Origin: Amphritea sp. 1_MG-2023
Lineage (GTDB): Bacteria > Pseudomonadota > Gammaproteobacteria > Pseudomonadales > Balneatricaceae
Length of the DNA stretch: 64,000 bases
Direction: 5' to 3'
Assembly: GCF_030547545.1 (NCBI RefSeq)
Contig: NZ_JAUOQE010000017.1
Coordinates: forward strand, 28,018 to 92,017
Of this stretch, positions 17,274-27,609 are shown one piece after another. The translations under genes and the position numbers were made by a program. Position 1 is the stretch's first letter. Every line of letters starts with the position of its first letter. Below the pieces are notes generated by a model that worked only from the letters and a program-made list of their open reading frames with translations, made no database searches and was not told the origin of the DNA.

Positions 17274-18659
17274 ATGATGACAGAGCAATTTGTAACGGCC
17301 AATATTACGCCATTGGATAGCCTCGATACACTTTCACCTTATGAGGTTGCAAAACTGCAGGATCGCAATGAGGCGGGTTTATATCCGCTGTTCCGGCAGT
17401 GTGCCCTCGCTGTACTCAATTGTGGTAGTGAGTTGGATAGTACCAAGCAGGTACTCGAAAAACATAAAGATTTTGATATTAAAGTAAGTCAGAAGCATCG
17501 CGGCGTTCAGTTAGAGTTGATTAATGCGCCCGCCAGCGCCTTTGTCGATGGAGAGATAATTCAGGGGATACGAGAACATCTATTTGCCGTGTTGCGCGAT
17601 CTGCTTTATGTGGGTGATGAGTTTGCCTCTCAATGTTGTGATGGTTTAGAGGAAGGTGGTCAGATCACTAACATGGTGTTCCACATTCTGCGTCACGCGA
17701 AAGCACTTGAACCCCATGTCAAACCGCATTTAGTGGTTTGTTGGGGCGGACACTCGATCAATAGAACCGAGTACATCTACACCAAGCAGGTGGGTTATGA
17801 ACTTGGGTTGCGTGGCATGAGTGTCTGTACGGGGTGTGGCCCAGGCGCGATGAAAGGGCCGATGAAAGGCGCCACCATTGGGCATGCGAAACAGCGTATT
17901 AGCGATGCACGTTATGTCGGTATTTCTGAACCGGGTATCATTGCTGCCGAATCTCCAAATCCGATTGTGAATGAATTGATTATCATGCCGGACATTGAAA
18001 AGCGCCTAGAAGCCTTTGTGCGTCTTGGTCACGGTATTATCGTTTTTCCTGGGGGAGCCGGTACCGCCGAAGAGATTTTGTATATGCTCGGTATTCTGCT
18101 GCATACACGTAATAGCGCTTGTCCGTTGCCGCTGATATTCACTGGGCCTGCGGGCAGTGAGGCTTATTTCGAGACTGTCGATAAGTTTATTCGGGCCACC
18201 TTGGGTGATCGGGCCGCGGGGCTGTATGACATTATTGTCGATGATCCTTATGATGTCGCGGTGAAGATGAAAGCGGGGCTTGAACGAGTCACCGCGTATC
18301 GTAAAGCGACCGGCGAATCGTTTCATTTTAACTGGCAACTGTATATTCCATCCGAGTTGCAGCAGCCGTTTGAACCTACCCATGAGAACATGTCAGCGCT
18401 GGATCTCAGTCGAGATCAGCCGGATTATTTGTTAGCAGCAACGCTACGCAAGGCGTTATCGGGGATTGTAGCGGGTAATGTTAAAGCCCCCGGTATCCGT
18501 GCAATTGAAGAGTTTGGTCCGTTTGAACTGAGTGGTGAAGCGGAACTGGTGAGCGAGCTAGATCGACTGTTGGCCTCTTTTGTTCAGCAGCGACGGATGA
18601 AAATTGATTACGAAGAATATCGTCCCTGCTATCGATTGGTTGAAGCGCAAACGATTTAA
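17274..18659 (+). CDS. ppnN: Nucleotide 5'-monophosphate nucleosidase PpnN (YgdH)
   Basis: Hydrolyses purine (and some pyrimidine) nucleoside monophosphates to base and ribose 5-phosphate; in E. coli it is a (p)ppGpp target. Nearly every landmark of E. coli PpnN is present: ITPLDSLDTLSPYEV at the N-terminus, VVCWGGHSIN, VCTGCGPGAMKGPMKGA, NELIIMPDIEKRLEAFVRLG, and the LOG-type PGGAGTAEE motif. 461 residues (E. coli 454). ATG 17274 is chosen because AGAGGG (17261-17266) lies 7 bases upstream; the in-frame ATG further up (17208) would add a non-conserved 22-residue tail. Confidence 0.96.
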   Translation: MMTEQFVTANITPLDSLDTLSPYEVAKLQDRNEAGLYPLFRQCALAVLNCGSELDSTKQVLEKHKDFDIKVSQKHRGVQLELINAPASAFVDGEIIQGIREHLFAVLRDLLYVGDEFASQCCDGLEEGGQITNMVFHILRHAKALEPHVKPHLVVCWGGHSINRTEYIYTKQVGYELGLRGMSVCTGCGPGAMKGPMKGATIGHAKQRISDARYVGISEPGIIAAESPNPIVNELIIMPDIEKRLEAFVRLGHGIIVFPGGAGTAEEILYMLGILLHTRNSACPLPLIFTGPAGSEAYFETVDKFIRATLGDRAAGLYDIIVDDPYDVAVKMKAGLERVTAYRKATGESFHFNWQLYIPSELQQPFEPTHENMSALDLSRDQPDYLLAATLRKALSGIVAGNVKAPGIRAIEEFGPFELSGEAELVSELDRLLASFVQQRRMKIDYEEYRPCYRLVEAQTI

Positions 18660-18680
18660 CGCGATGACATGACGATGGAG

Positions 18681-18715
18681 AAAAAAGCCTGTAGCGACGC
18701 GTTGCAGGCTTTTTT
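18681..18715 (+). terminator. Rho-independent terminator after ppnN
   Basis: AAAAAAGCCTG / CAGGCTTTTTT stem with internal TAGC...GTTG pairing and a T-run. Confidence 0.88.
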
Positions 18716-18846
18716 ATGGTTTGTTGTCGATGCGCTATCAGCGCGATAAATGGCTTGCTGCGGGCATCCTGAAACAGAATAACCGATTCATCGAGGATCA
18801 CTCGTTGGCCGAGTGGTTAAGCGTTGTAACGCGGTTATACAACGTT

Positions 18847-18885
18847 GTTATTAAGCATTGTTATCAAGCATTGTTATCAAGCGTT
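18847..18885. repeat. 13-bp tandem repeat (three units) upstream of the AEC transporter
   Basis: GTTATTAAGCATT, GTTATCAAGCATT, GTTATCAAGCGTT, followed by a decaying fourth unit GTTAGCG. Part of the 347-base gap after ppnN, which otherwise holds the terminator above and, presumably, the promoter for the next gene. No further gene seen. Confidence 0.85.
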
Positions 18886-19006
18886 GTTAGCGTATAACCG
18901 ATCATCAGCGTTACCGCCGCTAAGTATGAAAGCGTCGCGTCAGTGGCTCAATAGGGGCCACAATATGGCCGCTATTATTAACCTTAAGAGAATTTGAGAA
19001 TCATCG

Positions 19007-19948
19007 ATGCAACTGCTGTTTGATATAGTCATACCTGTATTTATTTTGATGCTGCTGGGATGGGGAGCGGCCCGTCGCGGCGTATTAGAAGAATCGAGTG
19101 CTTCCGCGCTAAATCTTTATGTTTATTACATTGCGGTGCCTGCGCTGATGTTTACATCCACGGCAGCGGTCGATATTGAAGCGATGCTGCAATGGGATTT
19201 TATCCTCGTTTATCTCGGTGGTTCGGTGATCGCCATCATGATCGGTTTTTTAAGTTGGCGACAAATGCGTCTCAGTGAGCCGCTCGATTGGACCATTATC
19301 GCCTTGAACTCTACTTGGGCCAATACCGTTTATATGGGAGTGCCGATCTTCTACTTTATGTTCGGTGAACGAGGCGCGTTACCCGTGATTATCGCCACCT
19401 TAGCGAGTAGCCTCGTGTTTATTTTAGTGCTTGCTTTGATATCAGAACTGCAAAACCGTCAAGGTGGGTTGCAGGCAATGCTGAAAAAGCTGCTCGTACA
19501 GGCATTGCTTAAAAACCCAGTGATGATGGCGCCCCTGTTAGGAATGCTGGTATCCATCAGTGGCATAAGTCTGCCGACCATGATTCTAGCGCCGATGCAG
19601 ATGTTGGCACCGTCTGCCGCACCGGTGGCACTGTTTGCATTGGGTATCTCGTTGAGTGGTCTATCGGTTCGGGGCGCTAGTGTTGAGTTACTGTGGCTGA
19701 CGGTGGTGAAATTAGTACTACATCCACTGATAACCTTTGGTTTGGCGTTATTGTTAGGGCTTGATCCTTTCTGGACCGCCAGCGCGGTGGTACTGGCCGC
19801 CTTGCCAACGGGGGCCATGGTGTATGTGTTGGCACAACAATATAACACTCGAGTGACACTCACCTCGGCAACGATTATGGTGACCACCTTAGCCTCGGTG
19901 GTGACTTTGGCGATAATACTGCCGCTGATGCAACAGTGGGGCAATTAG
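19007..19948 (+). CDS. AEC family transporter (auxin efflux carrier-like)
   Basis: 313 residues and ten predicted membrane helices arranged as two five-helix halves, as in AEC (auxin efflux carrier/malonate MdcF) proteins. The N-terminal LFDIVIPVFILMLLGWGAARRGVL and LNLYVYYIAVPALMF are typical, as is the central NSTWANTVYMGVPI motif and the C-terminal AALPTGAMVYVLAQQYN. Substrate cannot be told from sequence; family members export or import small dicarboxylates and other organic acids. The TIGR00266 gene follows 21 bases later on the same strand and may be co-transcribed. Confidence 0.88.
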   Translation: MQLLFDIVIPVFILMLLGWGAARRGVLEESSASALNLYVYYIAVPALMFTSTAAVDIEAMLQWDFILVYLGGSVIAIMIGFLSWRQMRLSEPLDWTIIALNSTWANTVYMGVPIFYFMFGERGALPVIIATLASSLVFILVLALISELQNRQGGLQAMLKKLLVQALLKNPVMMAPLLGMLVSISGISLPTMILAPMQMLAPSAAPVALFALGISLSGLSVRGASVELLWLTVVKLVLHPLITFGLALLLGLDPFWTASAVVLAALPTGAMVYVLAQQYNTRVTLTSATIMVTTLASVVTLAIILPLMQQWGN

Positions 19949-19969
19949 TGGCTATTCAGGAGCGATACA

Positions 19970-20719
19970 ATGCAATGTCATAAAGTAGATTACGAAATTA
20001 TCGGTGACTCGATGCCGATGTTGGAAGTTGAACTCGATCCGGGTGAGACCGTCATCGCCGAGGCCGGTTCGATGAATTACATGGAACAAGATATTAGTTT
20101 CGAAACTAAAATGGGCGATGGTGCCGATCCAGAACAGGGCATGTTCTCAAAACTCTTCTCTGCCGGTAAGCGAATGGTGACCGGTGAGTCATTGTTTATG
20201 ACGCATTTCTCAAATCAAGGCGCCGCTAAACGTAAGGTAGCGTTTGCCGCACCTTATCCCGGCATGGTGGTGCCCGTGGATATGGCGGCAACCGGTGGGC
20301 GATTGTATTGTCAGAAAGATGCCTTTCTCTGTGCGGCGCTCGGTACGCGATTGTCAGTGGCGTTTTCGCGTAAACTGGGCGCGGGTTTTTTTGGCGGGGA
20401 GGGCTTTATTCTGCAAAAGCTGGATGGCGATGGCATGGCCTTTATACAGGCCGGCGGCACCGTGGTTAAAAAGCAGCTGAATAATGAAACGCTGCGCATC
20501 GATACCGGTTGTTTAGTGGGTTTCAGCGAGGGTATTGATTATGACATCGAGATGGTCAAAGGCTTGAAATCGATGTTTCTCGGTGGCGAGGGCTTATGGT
20601 TAGCGACCTTATCTGGCACGGGAACAGTTTGGGTGCAGAGCTTGCCGTTTTCACGTTTAGCGGATCGAATTATTGCTGCCGCACCGGCCATGGGCGGTAA
20701 GGATAAAGGCGAGGATTAA
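19970..20719 (+). CDS. TIGR00266/AIM24 family protein
   Basis: 249 residues with the AIM24 beta-prism signature: [59 protein letters not shown] and a C-terminal [24 protein letters not shown]. It belongs to TIGR00266 (bacterial/archaeal AIM24-like). The molecular role is unknown in bacteria; the fungal relative is a mitochondrial inner-membrane protein. Soluble, without a signal peptide. It probably shares a transcript with the AEC transporter gene upstream. Confidence 0.9.
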   Translation: MQCHKVDYEIIGDSMPMLEVELDPGETVIAEAGSMNYMEQDISFETKMGDGADPEQGMFSKLFSAGKRMVTGESLFMTHFSNQGAAKRKVAFAAPYPGMVVPVDMAATGGRLYCQKDAFLCAALGTRLSVAFSRKLGAGFFGGEGFILQKLDGDGMAFIQAGGTVVKKQLNNETLRIDTGCLVGFSEGIDYDIEMVKGLKSMFLGGEGLWLATLSGTGTVWVQSLPFSRLADRIIAAAPAMGGKDKGED

Positions 20720-20836
20720 ACGCGGTGGGCTTAAGGGCATAGGGTGATGGCTTTTTCATGTCATTTTTATGACTTTTGGCCCCAATAAAGGTATATTTCA
20801 CCGATATTTATTATTGCGATTCTTGGTTTTACCTTC

Positions 20837-21796
20837 ATGCTGCGTAAAAAACTGGTGATAACATTAACAACTGCGCAGGGATCCCGGCAGTATACGCTGG
20901 GTCAATTGGCTCGGTATCTGCTCATCCTTTTTTTGTTGATGTCTGTTTTGAGTTTTTTTATTTCTAACCTGTTGTTAGTGAAAACATCGGATGAGCTGGA
21001 TAATCTAGAACAAGGGATTAATTCGCTCTCCAGCCAATATGAGATGACCTTAGGCACGCAAGAGCTGCAAAAAGGTCAGCTCGATCAGCTGTCATCAACG
21101 CTACAAGAACTTAAAGTCGAGCGGGATAAGTTACAGGCAGAAAACCTGCGTATCGGTGAACTCAACGAAACTTTGGATGCCAGCCTGTTTGGTCTTGAAG
21201 ATCTGCTAGGCTTACCGCCTTCCAAGGATATGACCTCAAATCGTGCCGATGCCCTGACGGTGATGACCAATCAACGGCTGTTTTTTCTCAGCGTGTTACC
21301 CAATGGTGAGCCGATTGATGGTCTACGTATCAATGATTCATATGGTATGCGGATGCATCCGATCCTGAAGAAAAGGATCAAGCATAACGGTATTGATTTT
21401 AAAGCGAATATTGGTACTCCAGTTTATGCGACCGCTGACGGCGCGGTGGAATATGCGGGCACGCATAAGTCGAGTGGTTTTGGTAAGCTGATAATTCTAC
21501 AGCATGCGTTAGGGTTCAAAACTTATTATGCGCATCTCAGCGATGTCAAAATTAAAAGCGGCACCTTTGTCAGCAAGGGGCAGTTAATCGGCTTGAGTGG
21601 TAATACCGGTCGATCAACCGGTCCGCATCTACATTATGAGGTGCGTCACCTGTTTCGACCGATCGATCCGAAGCCCTTTATGGCGTGGAATATAAGTAAT
21701 TTCGATTCACTGTTTTCAGAAGTAAAAGGTATAAAATGGGCTTCTTTACGAAAAATGTACCCACTAAATCAGGTGCTGCAAACGGCTCAGCAATAA
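20837..21796 (+). CDS. M23 family metallopeptidase with N-terminal membrane anchor and coiled coil
   Basis: 319 residues. The N-terminal anchor (LARYLLILFLLMSVLSFFISNLLLV, ~25-50) is followed by a periplasmic coiled coil (~52-115) and a LytM/M23 domain (~165-285). Zinc ligands are visible in HNGIDF (H-x3-D) and in GPHLHYEVR (HxH). It would cleave peptidoglycan cross-links in the periplasm. Its last 61 bases overlap the next gene, encoding a bactofilin. That pairing is common and, in Helicobacter (Csd1/CcmA) and others, links the bactofilin cytoskeleton to local cell-wall remodelling and cell shape. Confidence 0.92.
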   Translation: MLRKKLVITLTTAQGSRQYTLGQLARYLLILFLLMSVLSFFISNLLLVKTSDELDNLEQGINSLSSQYEMTLGTQELQKGQLDQLSSTLQELKVERDKLQAENLRIGELNETLDASLFGLEDLLGLPPSKDMTSNRADALTVMTNQRLFFLSVLPNGEPIDGLRINDSYGMRMHPILKKRIKHNGIDFKANIGTPVYATADGAVEYAGTHKSSGFGKLIILQHALGFKTYYAHLSDVKIKSGTFVSKGQLIGLSGNTGRSTGPHLHYEVRHLFRPIDPKPFMAWNISNFDSLFSEVKGIKWASLRKMYPLNQVLQTAQQ

Positions 21797-22197
21797 CGAT
21801 TATTGCTGAAGGCAATAAATTTAGCGGTGATATGAGTATCATCGGCCGCATGCATATCGATGGCACATTTGAGGGTAATGTGTCATCGCTGGATAACATC
21901 TCCATCGGTAAAAATGGTCATGTTAATGGCGTGGTTAAAGCGAACCATATTACCGTGTGCGGTTTACTCGAAGGCGAGATTATATGTGATGAACTCGAAA
22001 TTGATCGCGGCGGCAAAGTGGTTGCAACGGTGATAAGTAAAGTGATGGCGATTCATCCGGAAGGCAATTTCATCGGTGAACGCCGCATGAAAGAGGTCGG
22101 TGTGTTGGAACATGTGCCACGGGTTGAATCGGGTGTTGAAGCGATCGATTCTCTGCCAGATAAAGTGACTCTCAATACGACTAAGGATAACGTCTAA
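21736..22197 (+). CDS. Bactofilin family cytoskeletal protein
   Basis: 153 residues. The central region (~20-105) has the short beta-helix repeats of DUF583/bactofilin: IIAEGNKFSGDMSIIGRMHIDGTFEGNV, ISIGKNGHVNGVVKANHITVCGLLEGEI. Unstructured polar tails flank the core. Bactofilins polymerise without nucleotide along the cytoplasmic membrane and place wall enzymes. The gene overlaps the M23 peptidase gene by 61 bases in a different frame, so the two are translationally coupled and probably function together. Confidence 0.93.
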   Translation: MGFFTKNVPTKSGAANGSAITIIAEGNKFSGDMSIIGRMHIDGTFEGNVSSLDNISIGKNGHVNGVVKANHITVCGLLEGEIICDELEIDRGGKVVATVISKVMAIHPEGNFIGERRMKEVGVLEHVPRVESGVEAIDSLPDKVTLNTTKDNV

Positions 22198-22200
22198 ACC

Positions 22201-22995
22201 ATGTGTGAATTGTTGGGGATGAGTGCCAATGTGCCGACCGATATCTGTTTCAGCTTCAGTGGCTTGATGCAGCGGGGGGGTGAAACCGGTCCGCATAAAG
22301 ATGGTTGGGGTATCGCTTTTTATGAAGGTAAAGGGTTGCGGGTCTTTCATGATCCGGCGCCTAGCTGTCAATCAGAGATCGCACAACTCATTAAGCAGCA
22401 TCCCATCAAGAGTAAAACGGTGATTAGCCATATTCGCCAAGCGAATGTCGGCAGTATCTGTTTGGAAAATACCCACCCCTTTACGCGTGAATTGTGGGGC
22501 TATAGCTGGACGTTTGCTCATAACGGTCAGCTAGATCAACGCTTATTTGATCTGCCGTTGGATTTTTATCATCCAGTGGGTAGCACCGATAGTGAATATG
22601 CCTTCTGCTGGTTACTCGGGCAAGTACGGCAACGTTTCCCCGAGCGGCCCAGTGACTTTTCTCAAGTTATTGAATTTATTCATTGTTGTGCTGATCAATT
22701 GCGCGAGCTGGGGGTGTTTAATATGTTACTCACCGAGTCAGAATATTTGCTCGCTTATTGTTCCACTAAGCTTTCATGGATCACGCGTCGGGCGCCCTTT
22801 GGTCGCGCACGGTTAATGGATGATGAGCTAACGGTCGACTTCTGTGAAGAAACCACCCCTAACGATATCGTCACGGTGATTACCACCGAACCGCTGACCG
22901 ATAACGAACACTGGCGCAAGCTGCAAACGGGCGAGATGATCGTCTTTCGCGAAGGTGTGCAACAGCCGCTCAGCCGTTGCTTTGGACACGCCTGA
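22201..22995 (+). CDS. Class II glutamine amidotransferase (YafJ-like)
   Basis: 264 residues beginning [10 protein letters not shown], with Cys2 as the N-terminal nucleophile of Ntn-type glutamine amidotransferases after Met removal. Other motifs: [47 protein letters not shown], all matching the YafJ/GATase_4 family. It would release ammonia from glutamine, but no partner synthase domain is present and the acceptor is unknown. Starts 3 bases after the bactofilin stop; hrpA follows 32 bases later. Confidence 0.92.
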   Translation: MCELLGMSANVPTDICFSFSGLMQRGGETGPHKDGWGIAFYEGKGLRVFHDPAPSCQSEIAQLIKQHPIKSKTVISHIRQANVGSICLENTHPFTRELWGYSWTFAHNGQLDQRLFDLPLDFYHPVGSTDSEYAFCWLLGQVRQRFPERPSDFSQVIEFIHCCADQLRELGVFNMLLTESEYLLAYCSTKLSWITRRAPFGRARLMDDELTVDFCEETTPNDIVTVITTEPLTDNEHWRKLQTGEMIVFREGVQQPLSRCFGHA

Positions 22996-23027
22996 ATTTA
23001 AACCTTTTGTAAACTGAAAATCCCATT

Positions 23028-26000
23028 GTGACTGCTACCATAAAGCAACTCTATACGCGCTTAGATAACTGTTTGATTGCCGATCGCTTTGCGCTTCGGA
23101 AAAAAATTCAGCTACTGCAAAAACGACTCAAAGAACATAAACCCTCTGATCGAATGCAGGATGAAGTTGAGAACGCAGTACAGCGCTCTGAACAGCGTGT
23201 TGCCCTACGTGAATATCAGCCAACGATCAGCTACCCTGATCTCCCGGTGAGTGGACGTCGTGAAGAGATCGCTAAAGCGATTGCCGACCATCAAGTGGTG
23301 GTGATTGCAGGTGAAACCGGCTCGGGGAAAACCACGCAGATTCCTAAAATCTGTTTAGAGTTAGGTTTAGGTCGTGTCGGCCTCATCGGTCATACACAGC
23401 CACGTCGTTTGGCCGCCAGAACCGTGGCTAACCGTATCGCCGAAGAGTTGCACACGGCGTTAGGCAGTACGGTGGGTTATCAGGTGCGTTTCACCGAACA
23501 GGTCGCGGATAATACCCTGATTAAGCTGATGACCGATGGCATTCTGTTGGCCGAGACGCAAAACGATCGTTATCTCGAACGTTACGAAGTGTTGATCATC
23601 GACGAGGCACATGAGCGCAGCCTGAATATTGATTTTCTGTTGGGCTATCTGCACCGTATTCTGCCGAAGCGTCCCGACCTTAAAGTCATCATTACCTCGG
23701 CGACGATCGACCTCGAGCGTTTCTCGAAACACTTTAATGATGCGCCGGTTATCGAAGTGTCAGGCCGTACCTTTCCGGTTGAACTACATTATCGTCCCCT
23801 CGAAGAGATGGATGATAACAGTGAAAAAAGTATTCCCGAGGGGATTGTCTGTGCTACGGAAGAGCTGATACAGCTCGAACGTCAAAAAGGCATCACTGGT
23901 GCGGGGGATATCTTAGTGTTTCTCAGTGGTGAGCGAGAGATCCGCGAAGCCGCTGAGTATCTGCGTAAAGCAACTCTGCAAGGGCGTCTAAGGCATATCG
24001 AAGTGATGCCGCTGTATGCCCGCTTAAGTGTCGCCGAGCAGAATAAAATATTCTCATCGGTGCGTGGGGCAGGGCGACGTATTGTGTTATCGACCAATGT
24101 CGCCGAAACCTCACTCACCGTGCCGGGTATTCGCTATGTGATTGATCCAGGCTTGGCACGTATCAGTCGTTATAGCTATCGCTCTAAGGTACAGCGGTTA
24201 CCGGTAGAGCCGGTATCGCAAGCCAGTGCTAATCAACGTAAGGGACGCTGCGGTCGGGTAGCCGAAGGGATCTGTATTCGTCTCTATGGCGAAGATGATT
24301 TTAACGCTCGGCCTGAGTTTACCGATGCTGAAATCCGCCGTACTAACCTTGCCGCCGTTATTTTACAGATGCTTAACCTGCGGCTCGGCGCGATTGATCA
24401 GTTTCCGTTTATCGATCCACCGGATTCCCGTTACATTAATGACGGCTTCAATCTGTTACAAGAGCTGGGTGCGGTTAATGATAAGCGTCAGCTGACACCG
24501 CTAGGGCGACAACTGAGTCGCTTGCCGGTCGACCCTAAGATCGGTCGAATGTTATTAGCTGCGGCCAAGAATAACTGTCTCAGTGAGATGATTGTCATCG
24601 CCAGTGCGCTGAGTGTGCAAGATCCCCGCGAACGACCGATGGAAAAGCAGCAGGCGGCGGATCAGAAGCATCGCGAATATGCCGATGAAGACTCCGATTT
24701 CGTTACCCTCATCAATCTATGGAAGCTGTATGAAGAGCAGCGTCAAGCGCTCAGTCAGAATCAACTGAGAAAGTATTGTCAGAAACAGTTTCTCTCCTAT
24801 ATGCGCATGCGTGAGTGGCGCGATGTGCATCGACAATTGCATCTCATTTGTCGCAACCTCGATTATAAAGAGAACGCTCAACCGGCTGGTTATGATGCCT
24901 TGCATCAATCCTTGTTGACCGGCTTGCTGGGTAATATGGGCTTTAAGCAGGAAAATAAAGAGTATCTTGGGGCACGTAACCGTCGCTTCACTATTTTTCC
25001 CGGCTCGATGCTGTATAAAAAAGCGCCTAAATGGGTGATGGCTGCCGAACTGGTCGAAACCAGTCGCTTATATGCGCGCATGGTCGCGCGAATTGATCCA
25101 CTCTGGGCTGAATCCCTCGCGGGCCATCTCGTTAAACGTAGCTATTTAGAACCCCACTGGGAGAAGAAAAAAGCACAAGTGGTGGCGCAAGAGCAAGTGA
25201 CGCTCTATGGCCTGATTATTGTGCCGGGGCGTAGCGTCCATTATGGTCGAATCGATCCCGAGGTGAGTCAGAAGATCTTTATTCGTAGCGCCTTGGTTGA
25301 AGGGCAGTTTAGTACGCAAGGAAAATTCTTTAGCCATAATCGCAACTTACTTACCTCTATCGAAGGGCTTGAGGCGAAAACGCGGCGTCGCGATCTGCTG
25401 GTGGACGAAGACAGCCTCGATGAGTTTTATACACAGCGCTTACAACAGCATAAGGGTGAGGCTGTGGTTAATGGCGCGGGCTTTGAACGCTGGCGTAACA
25501 CGGTCGAACAGCAGCACCCTAACATACTCTTTATGCAGGAAGAGGATATTCTGCAACGTTCCGCCGATCATGTGACGCGCACGAGTTATCCCGAACAGTT
25601 ACTGCTCAACGGAGCGAAGTTAAAGCTCAGTTATCATTTCGAACCCGGTGCCAAGGATGATGGGGTTACGTTGCAAGCACCGCTGGTGTTACTCAATCAG
25701 CTTGCGCCGGAACGGCTAGAATGGCTGGTGCCGGGGATGCTCAAAGAGAAGTGTGTGGCGTTATTGAAGGGGCTGCCAAAAGCACTGCGTAAAAACTTTG
25801 TGCCGATTCCCGATTATGTCGATGCCTTTATCGAGGCGGCCGTGTTTGCCGAAGGCTCGTTAAATGAAGCGTTAGCGTTACATCTGAAACGCATGACCGG
25901 CGTTAGAATCACTCAAGACGATTTCGATGCCGTGACGCTGGATGATCATTATCGAGTGAATATTCGGCTAAAAAATGAACAGGGTAAAGTGGTCACCGAG

Positions 26001-26948
26001 GGGCGTGATCTGCAACGTTTACAGCAGAATTTTGGCGCGCAGGCACGACAGGCGCTGACTCAAGCACCATCGGAAAGCTGGGGTCGCAAGGGTATCACGA
26101 CGTGGGATTTTGGTGATCTACCGAAAGCGATTACCCTAAAGCAGGCCGGCGGGCTGGAACTTGAGGTGTATCCCGGTTTGCAGGATGCTGGGCAGAGTGT
26201 CGAACTCAAAGTATTTGATGATAGCGCCATGGCTGCCCATCAAACGCGCTTGGGGTTGGCGCGTCTGCTACTGTTACAATTAGGCGAGCAAGTTCGGTTT
26301 GTGAAAAATCGTTTACCTAAGTTTCAACAAAGTGCCATCTTGCTGGCCAAGGTACAGCCGCGTCATCAGCTACACGAACAGTGTTTACTCAGTGCGGTGA
26401 TGGCAACGTTTTTAACGGAGACTGACGATATTCGCACACAGCAAGCGTTTGATGATTGCCTCAATCGTTATCGTAGCGAGTTTTGTCAGCAGGCGGAGCA
26501 GCAAGCCGAACGCCTAGCGGATATCGCCACACAGTTTCATGCGATTCAAAAACAGCTGTCGGGGTCGGTTAACTTGCAAGCGATCACGATTCTGAATGAT
26601 ATGCGTCAACAGTTGGATGCCTTGGTGTGTAAAGATTTTCAGATTTCGGTGCCGACTGAGCAGTTACAAGCCTATCCGCGTTTTCTCAAAGGTATTGTGC
26701 AGCGGTTAGAAAAATATCAACGCGAACTACCGCGACAACGGTTGCTGAGTGAGCAGCTACAACAATTTACGCGGCAGTATCATGCGCAAGCCGATCTCGA
26801 TCGTCAGCATAAACGTTATAATGAAGCGCTTGAACATTATCGTTGGATGCTCGAAGAGTATCGTATCTCATTATTTGCGCAGCAGTTAGGCACACGCACC
26901 ACGGTGTCTGAAAAGCGCTTAAAGCAGCTGTGGCAACAACTGGGATAA
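23028..26948 (+). CDS. hrpA: ATP-dependent RNA helicase HrpA
   Basis: 1306 residues, the normal size for HrpA (E. coli 1300). DEAH/RHA helicase core: Walker A GETGSGKTTQIPK (~92-104), TQPRRLAARTVA, DEAH in LIIDEAHERSLN, SAT in ITSATIDL, QRKGRCGRVAEG (motif VI), then the HA2/OB regions and a C-terminal DUF3418 domain. HrpA resolves stalled and collided ribosomes on mRNA. GTG 23028 is the start, giving MTATIKQLYTRLDNCLI, homologous to the family N-terminus. Confidence 0.96.
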   Translation: MTATIKQLYTRLDNCLIADRFALRKKIQLLQKRLKEHKPSDRMQDEVENAVQRSEQRVALREYQPTISYPDLPVSGRREEIAKAIADHQVVVIAGETGSGKTTQIPKICLELGLGRVGLIGHTQPRRLAARTVANRIAEELHTALGSTVGYQVRFTEQVADNTLIKLMTDGILLAETQNDRYLERYEVLIIDEAHERSLNIDFLLGYLHRILPKRPDLKVIITSATIDLERFSKHFNDAPVIEVSGRTFPVELHYRPLEEMDDNSEKSIPEGIVCATEELIQLERQKGITGAGDILVFLSGEREIREAAEYLRKATLQGRLRHIEVMPLYARLSVAEQNKIFSSVRGAGRRIVLSTNVAETSLTVPGIRYVIDPGLARISRYSYRSKVQRLPVEPVSQASANQRKGRCGRVAEGICIRLYGEDDFNARPEFTDAEIRRTNLAAVILQMLNLRLGAIDQFPFIDPPDSRYINDGFNLLQELGAVNDKRQLTPLGRQLSRLPVDPKIGRMLLAAAKNNCLSEMIVIASALSVQDPRERPMEKQQAADQKHREYADEDSDFVTLINLWKLYEEQRQALSQNQLRKYCQKQFLSYMRMREWRDVHRQLHLICRNLDYKENAQPAGYDALHQSLLTGLLGNMGFKQENKEYLGARNRRFTIFPGSMLYKKAPKWVMAAELVETSRLYARMVARIDPLWAESLAGHLVKRSYLEPHWEKKKAQVVAQEQVTLYGLIIVPGRSVHYGRIDPEVSQKIFIRSALVEGQFSTQGKFFSHNRNLLTSIEGLEAKTRRRDLLVDEDSLDEFYTQRLQQHKGEAVVNGAGFERWRNTVEQQHPNILFMQEEDILQRSADHVTRTSYPEQLLLNGAKLKLSYHFEPGAKDDGVTLQAPLVLLNQLAPERLEWLVPGMLKEKCVALLKGLPKALRKNFVPIPDYVDAFIEAAVFAEGSLNEALALHLKRMTGVRITQDDFDAVTLDDHYRVNIRLKNEQGKVVTEGRDLQRLQQNFGAQARQALTQAPSESWGRKGITTWDFGDLPKAITLKQAGGLELEVYPGLQDAGQSVELKVFDDSAMAAHQTRLGLARLLLLQLGEQVRFVKNRLPKFQQSAILLAKVQPRHQLHEQCLLSAVMATFLTETDDIRTQQAFDDCLNRYRSEFCQQAEQQAERLADIATQFHAIQKQLSGSVNLQAITILNDMRQQLDALVCKDFQISVPTEQLQAYPRFLKGIVQRLEKYQRELPRQRLLSEQLQQFTRQYHAQADLDRQHKRYNEALEHYRWMLEEYRISLFAQQLGTRTTVSEKRLKQLWQQLG

Positions 26949-27412
26949 CGTTTTAAGTCATAAACGGGCGAGACAACCTTCGCTGATGGTCTAGCAGTGC
27001 GGGCTTTAATAACGGCTGCCGAGTGGATCGGTATCAGAGGTCGTTATCACTGAATAAAAGCAGCTAAATGCCTTAAATACTTGCGAAAATACTCGGTCTA
27101 AAGTATTGCGAATACCGCATTGCTATGCTGTAATACGTGCAATTTATTTTTAAGTGGTGCTGTTGAGTCGGTCTGATAGTTTATTTATGCTTTGTTGGCT
27201 GTCGCCATTGCGGAGTCTACAGTAGATAAACCTAACCGCTGGCTTGATTAAAAGAGACAAACTGAGTGAGTAACGCTCGTTAAGTATCTCGTTGAATTAA
27301 GCCAGTGCTTCCGTTGATCAATGCCGATATTAATAGCTGATTGACGGGTTAACCTGTAAAATTAGTTTTGTAGCGCATATAATGTCAGAAATTATTTCTT
27401 TAATTGATTGAA

Positions 27413-27427
27413 ATAATTCTCAATTAT
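27413..27427. promoter_or_regulatory. ATAATT-CTC-AATTAT palindrome upstream of the porin gene
   Basis: Perfect 6-bp arms around CTC, resembling the core of a Fur box (iron repressor) and overlapping an AT-rich possible -10 (TATAGT, 27425-27430). It lies ~218 bases before the porin start. The resemblance is visual only. Confidence 0.35.
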
Positions 27428-27482
27428 AGTATTTTTCTTGTTAGCCGCGCGTAGTTGATGACGCAAGGCGATAAGAAATTAT

Positions 27483-27609
27483 AAAGTTTGACTTAAAGTT
27501 AGGCTAAAAAGTTCGACTTAAAGGTTTGACAATAAAGGTTTGACAATAAAGGTTCGACTTAAAGGTTTGACTATAAAAGCTGAACTTAAAGTTTCGACAA
27601 AAAGTTTAA
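27483..27609. repeat. Degenerate ~14-bp tandem repeat in the porin leader
   Basis: About nine imperfect units of the type AAAGGTTTGACAAT / AAAGGTTCGACTT run up to ~20 bases before the porin ribosome site. The 26949-27644 gap is otherwise non-coding: it begins with the hrpA 3' side and holds the AT-rich putative promoter near 27400-27430. An ORF crossing the repeat in frame with the porin has no ribosome site and encodes only repeat residues. Confidence 0.85.

Noticed and set aside
19459..19944. 161-residue ORF antisense to the AEC transporter
   Set aside because: Complement of a membrane-protein coding sequence; long antisense ORFs are expected there.
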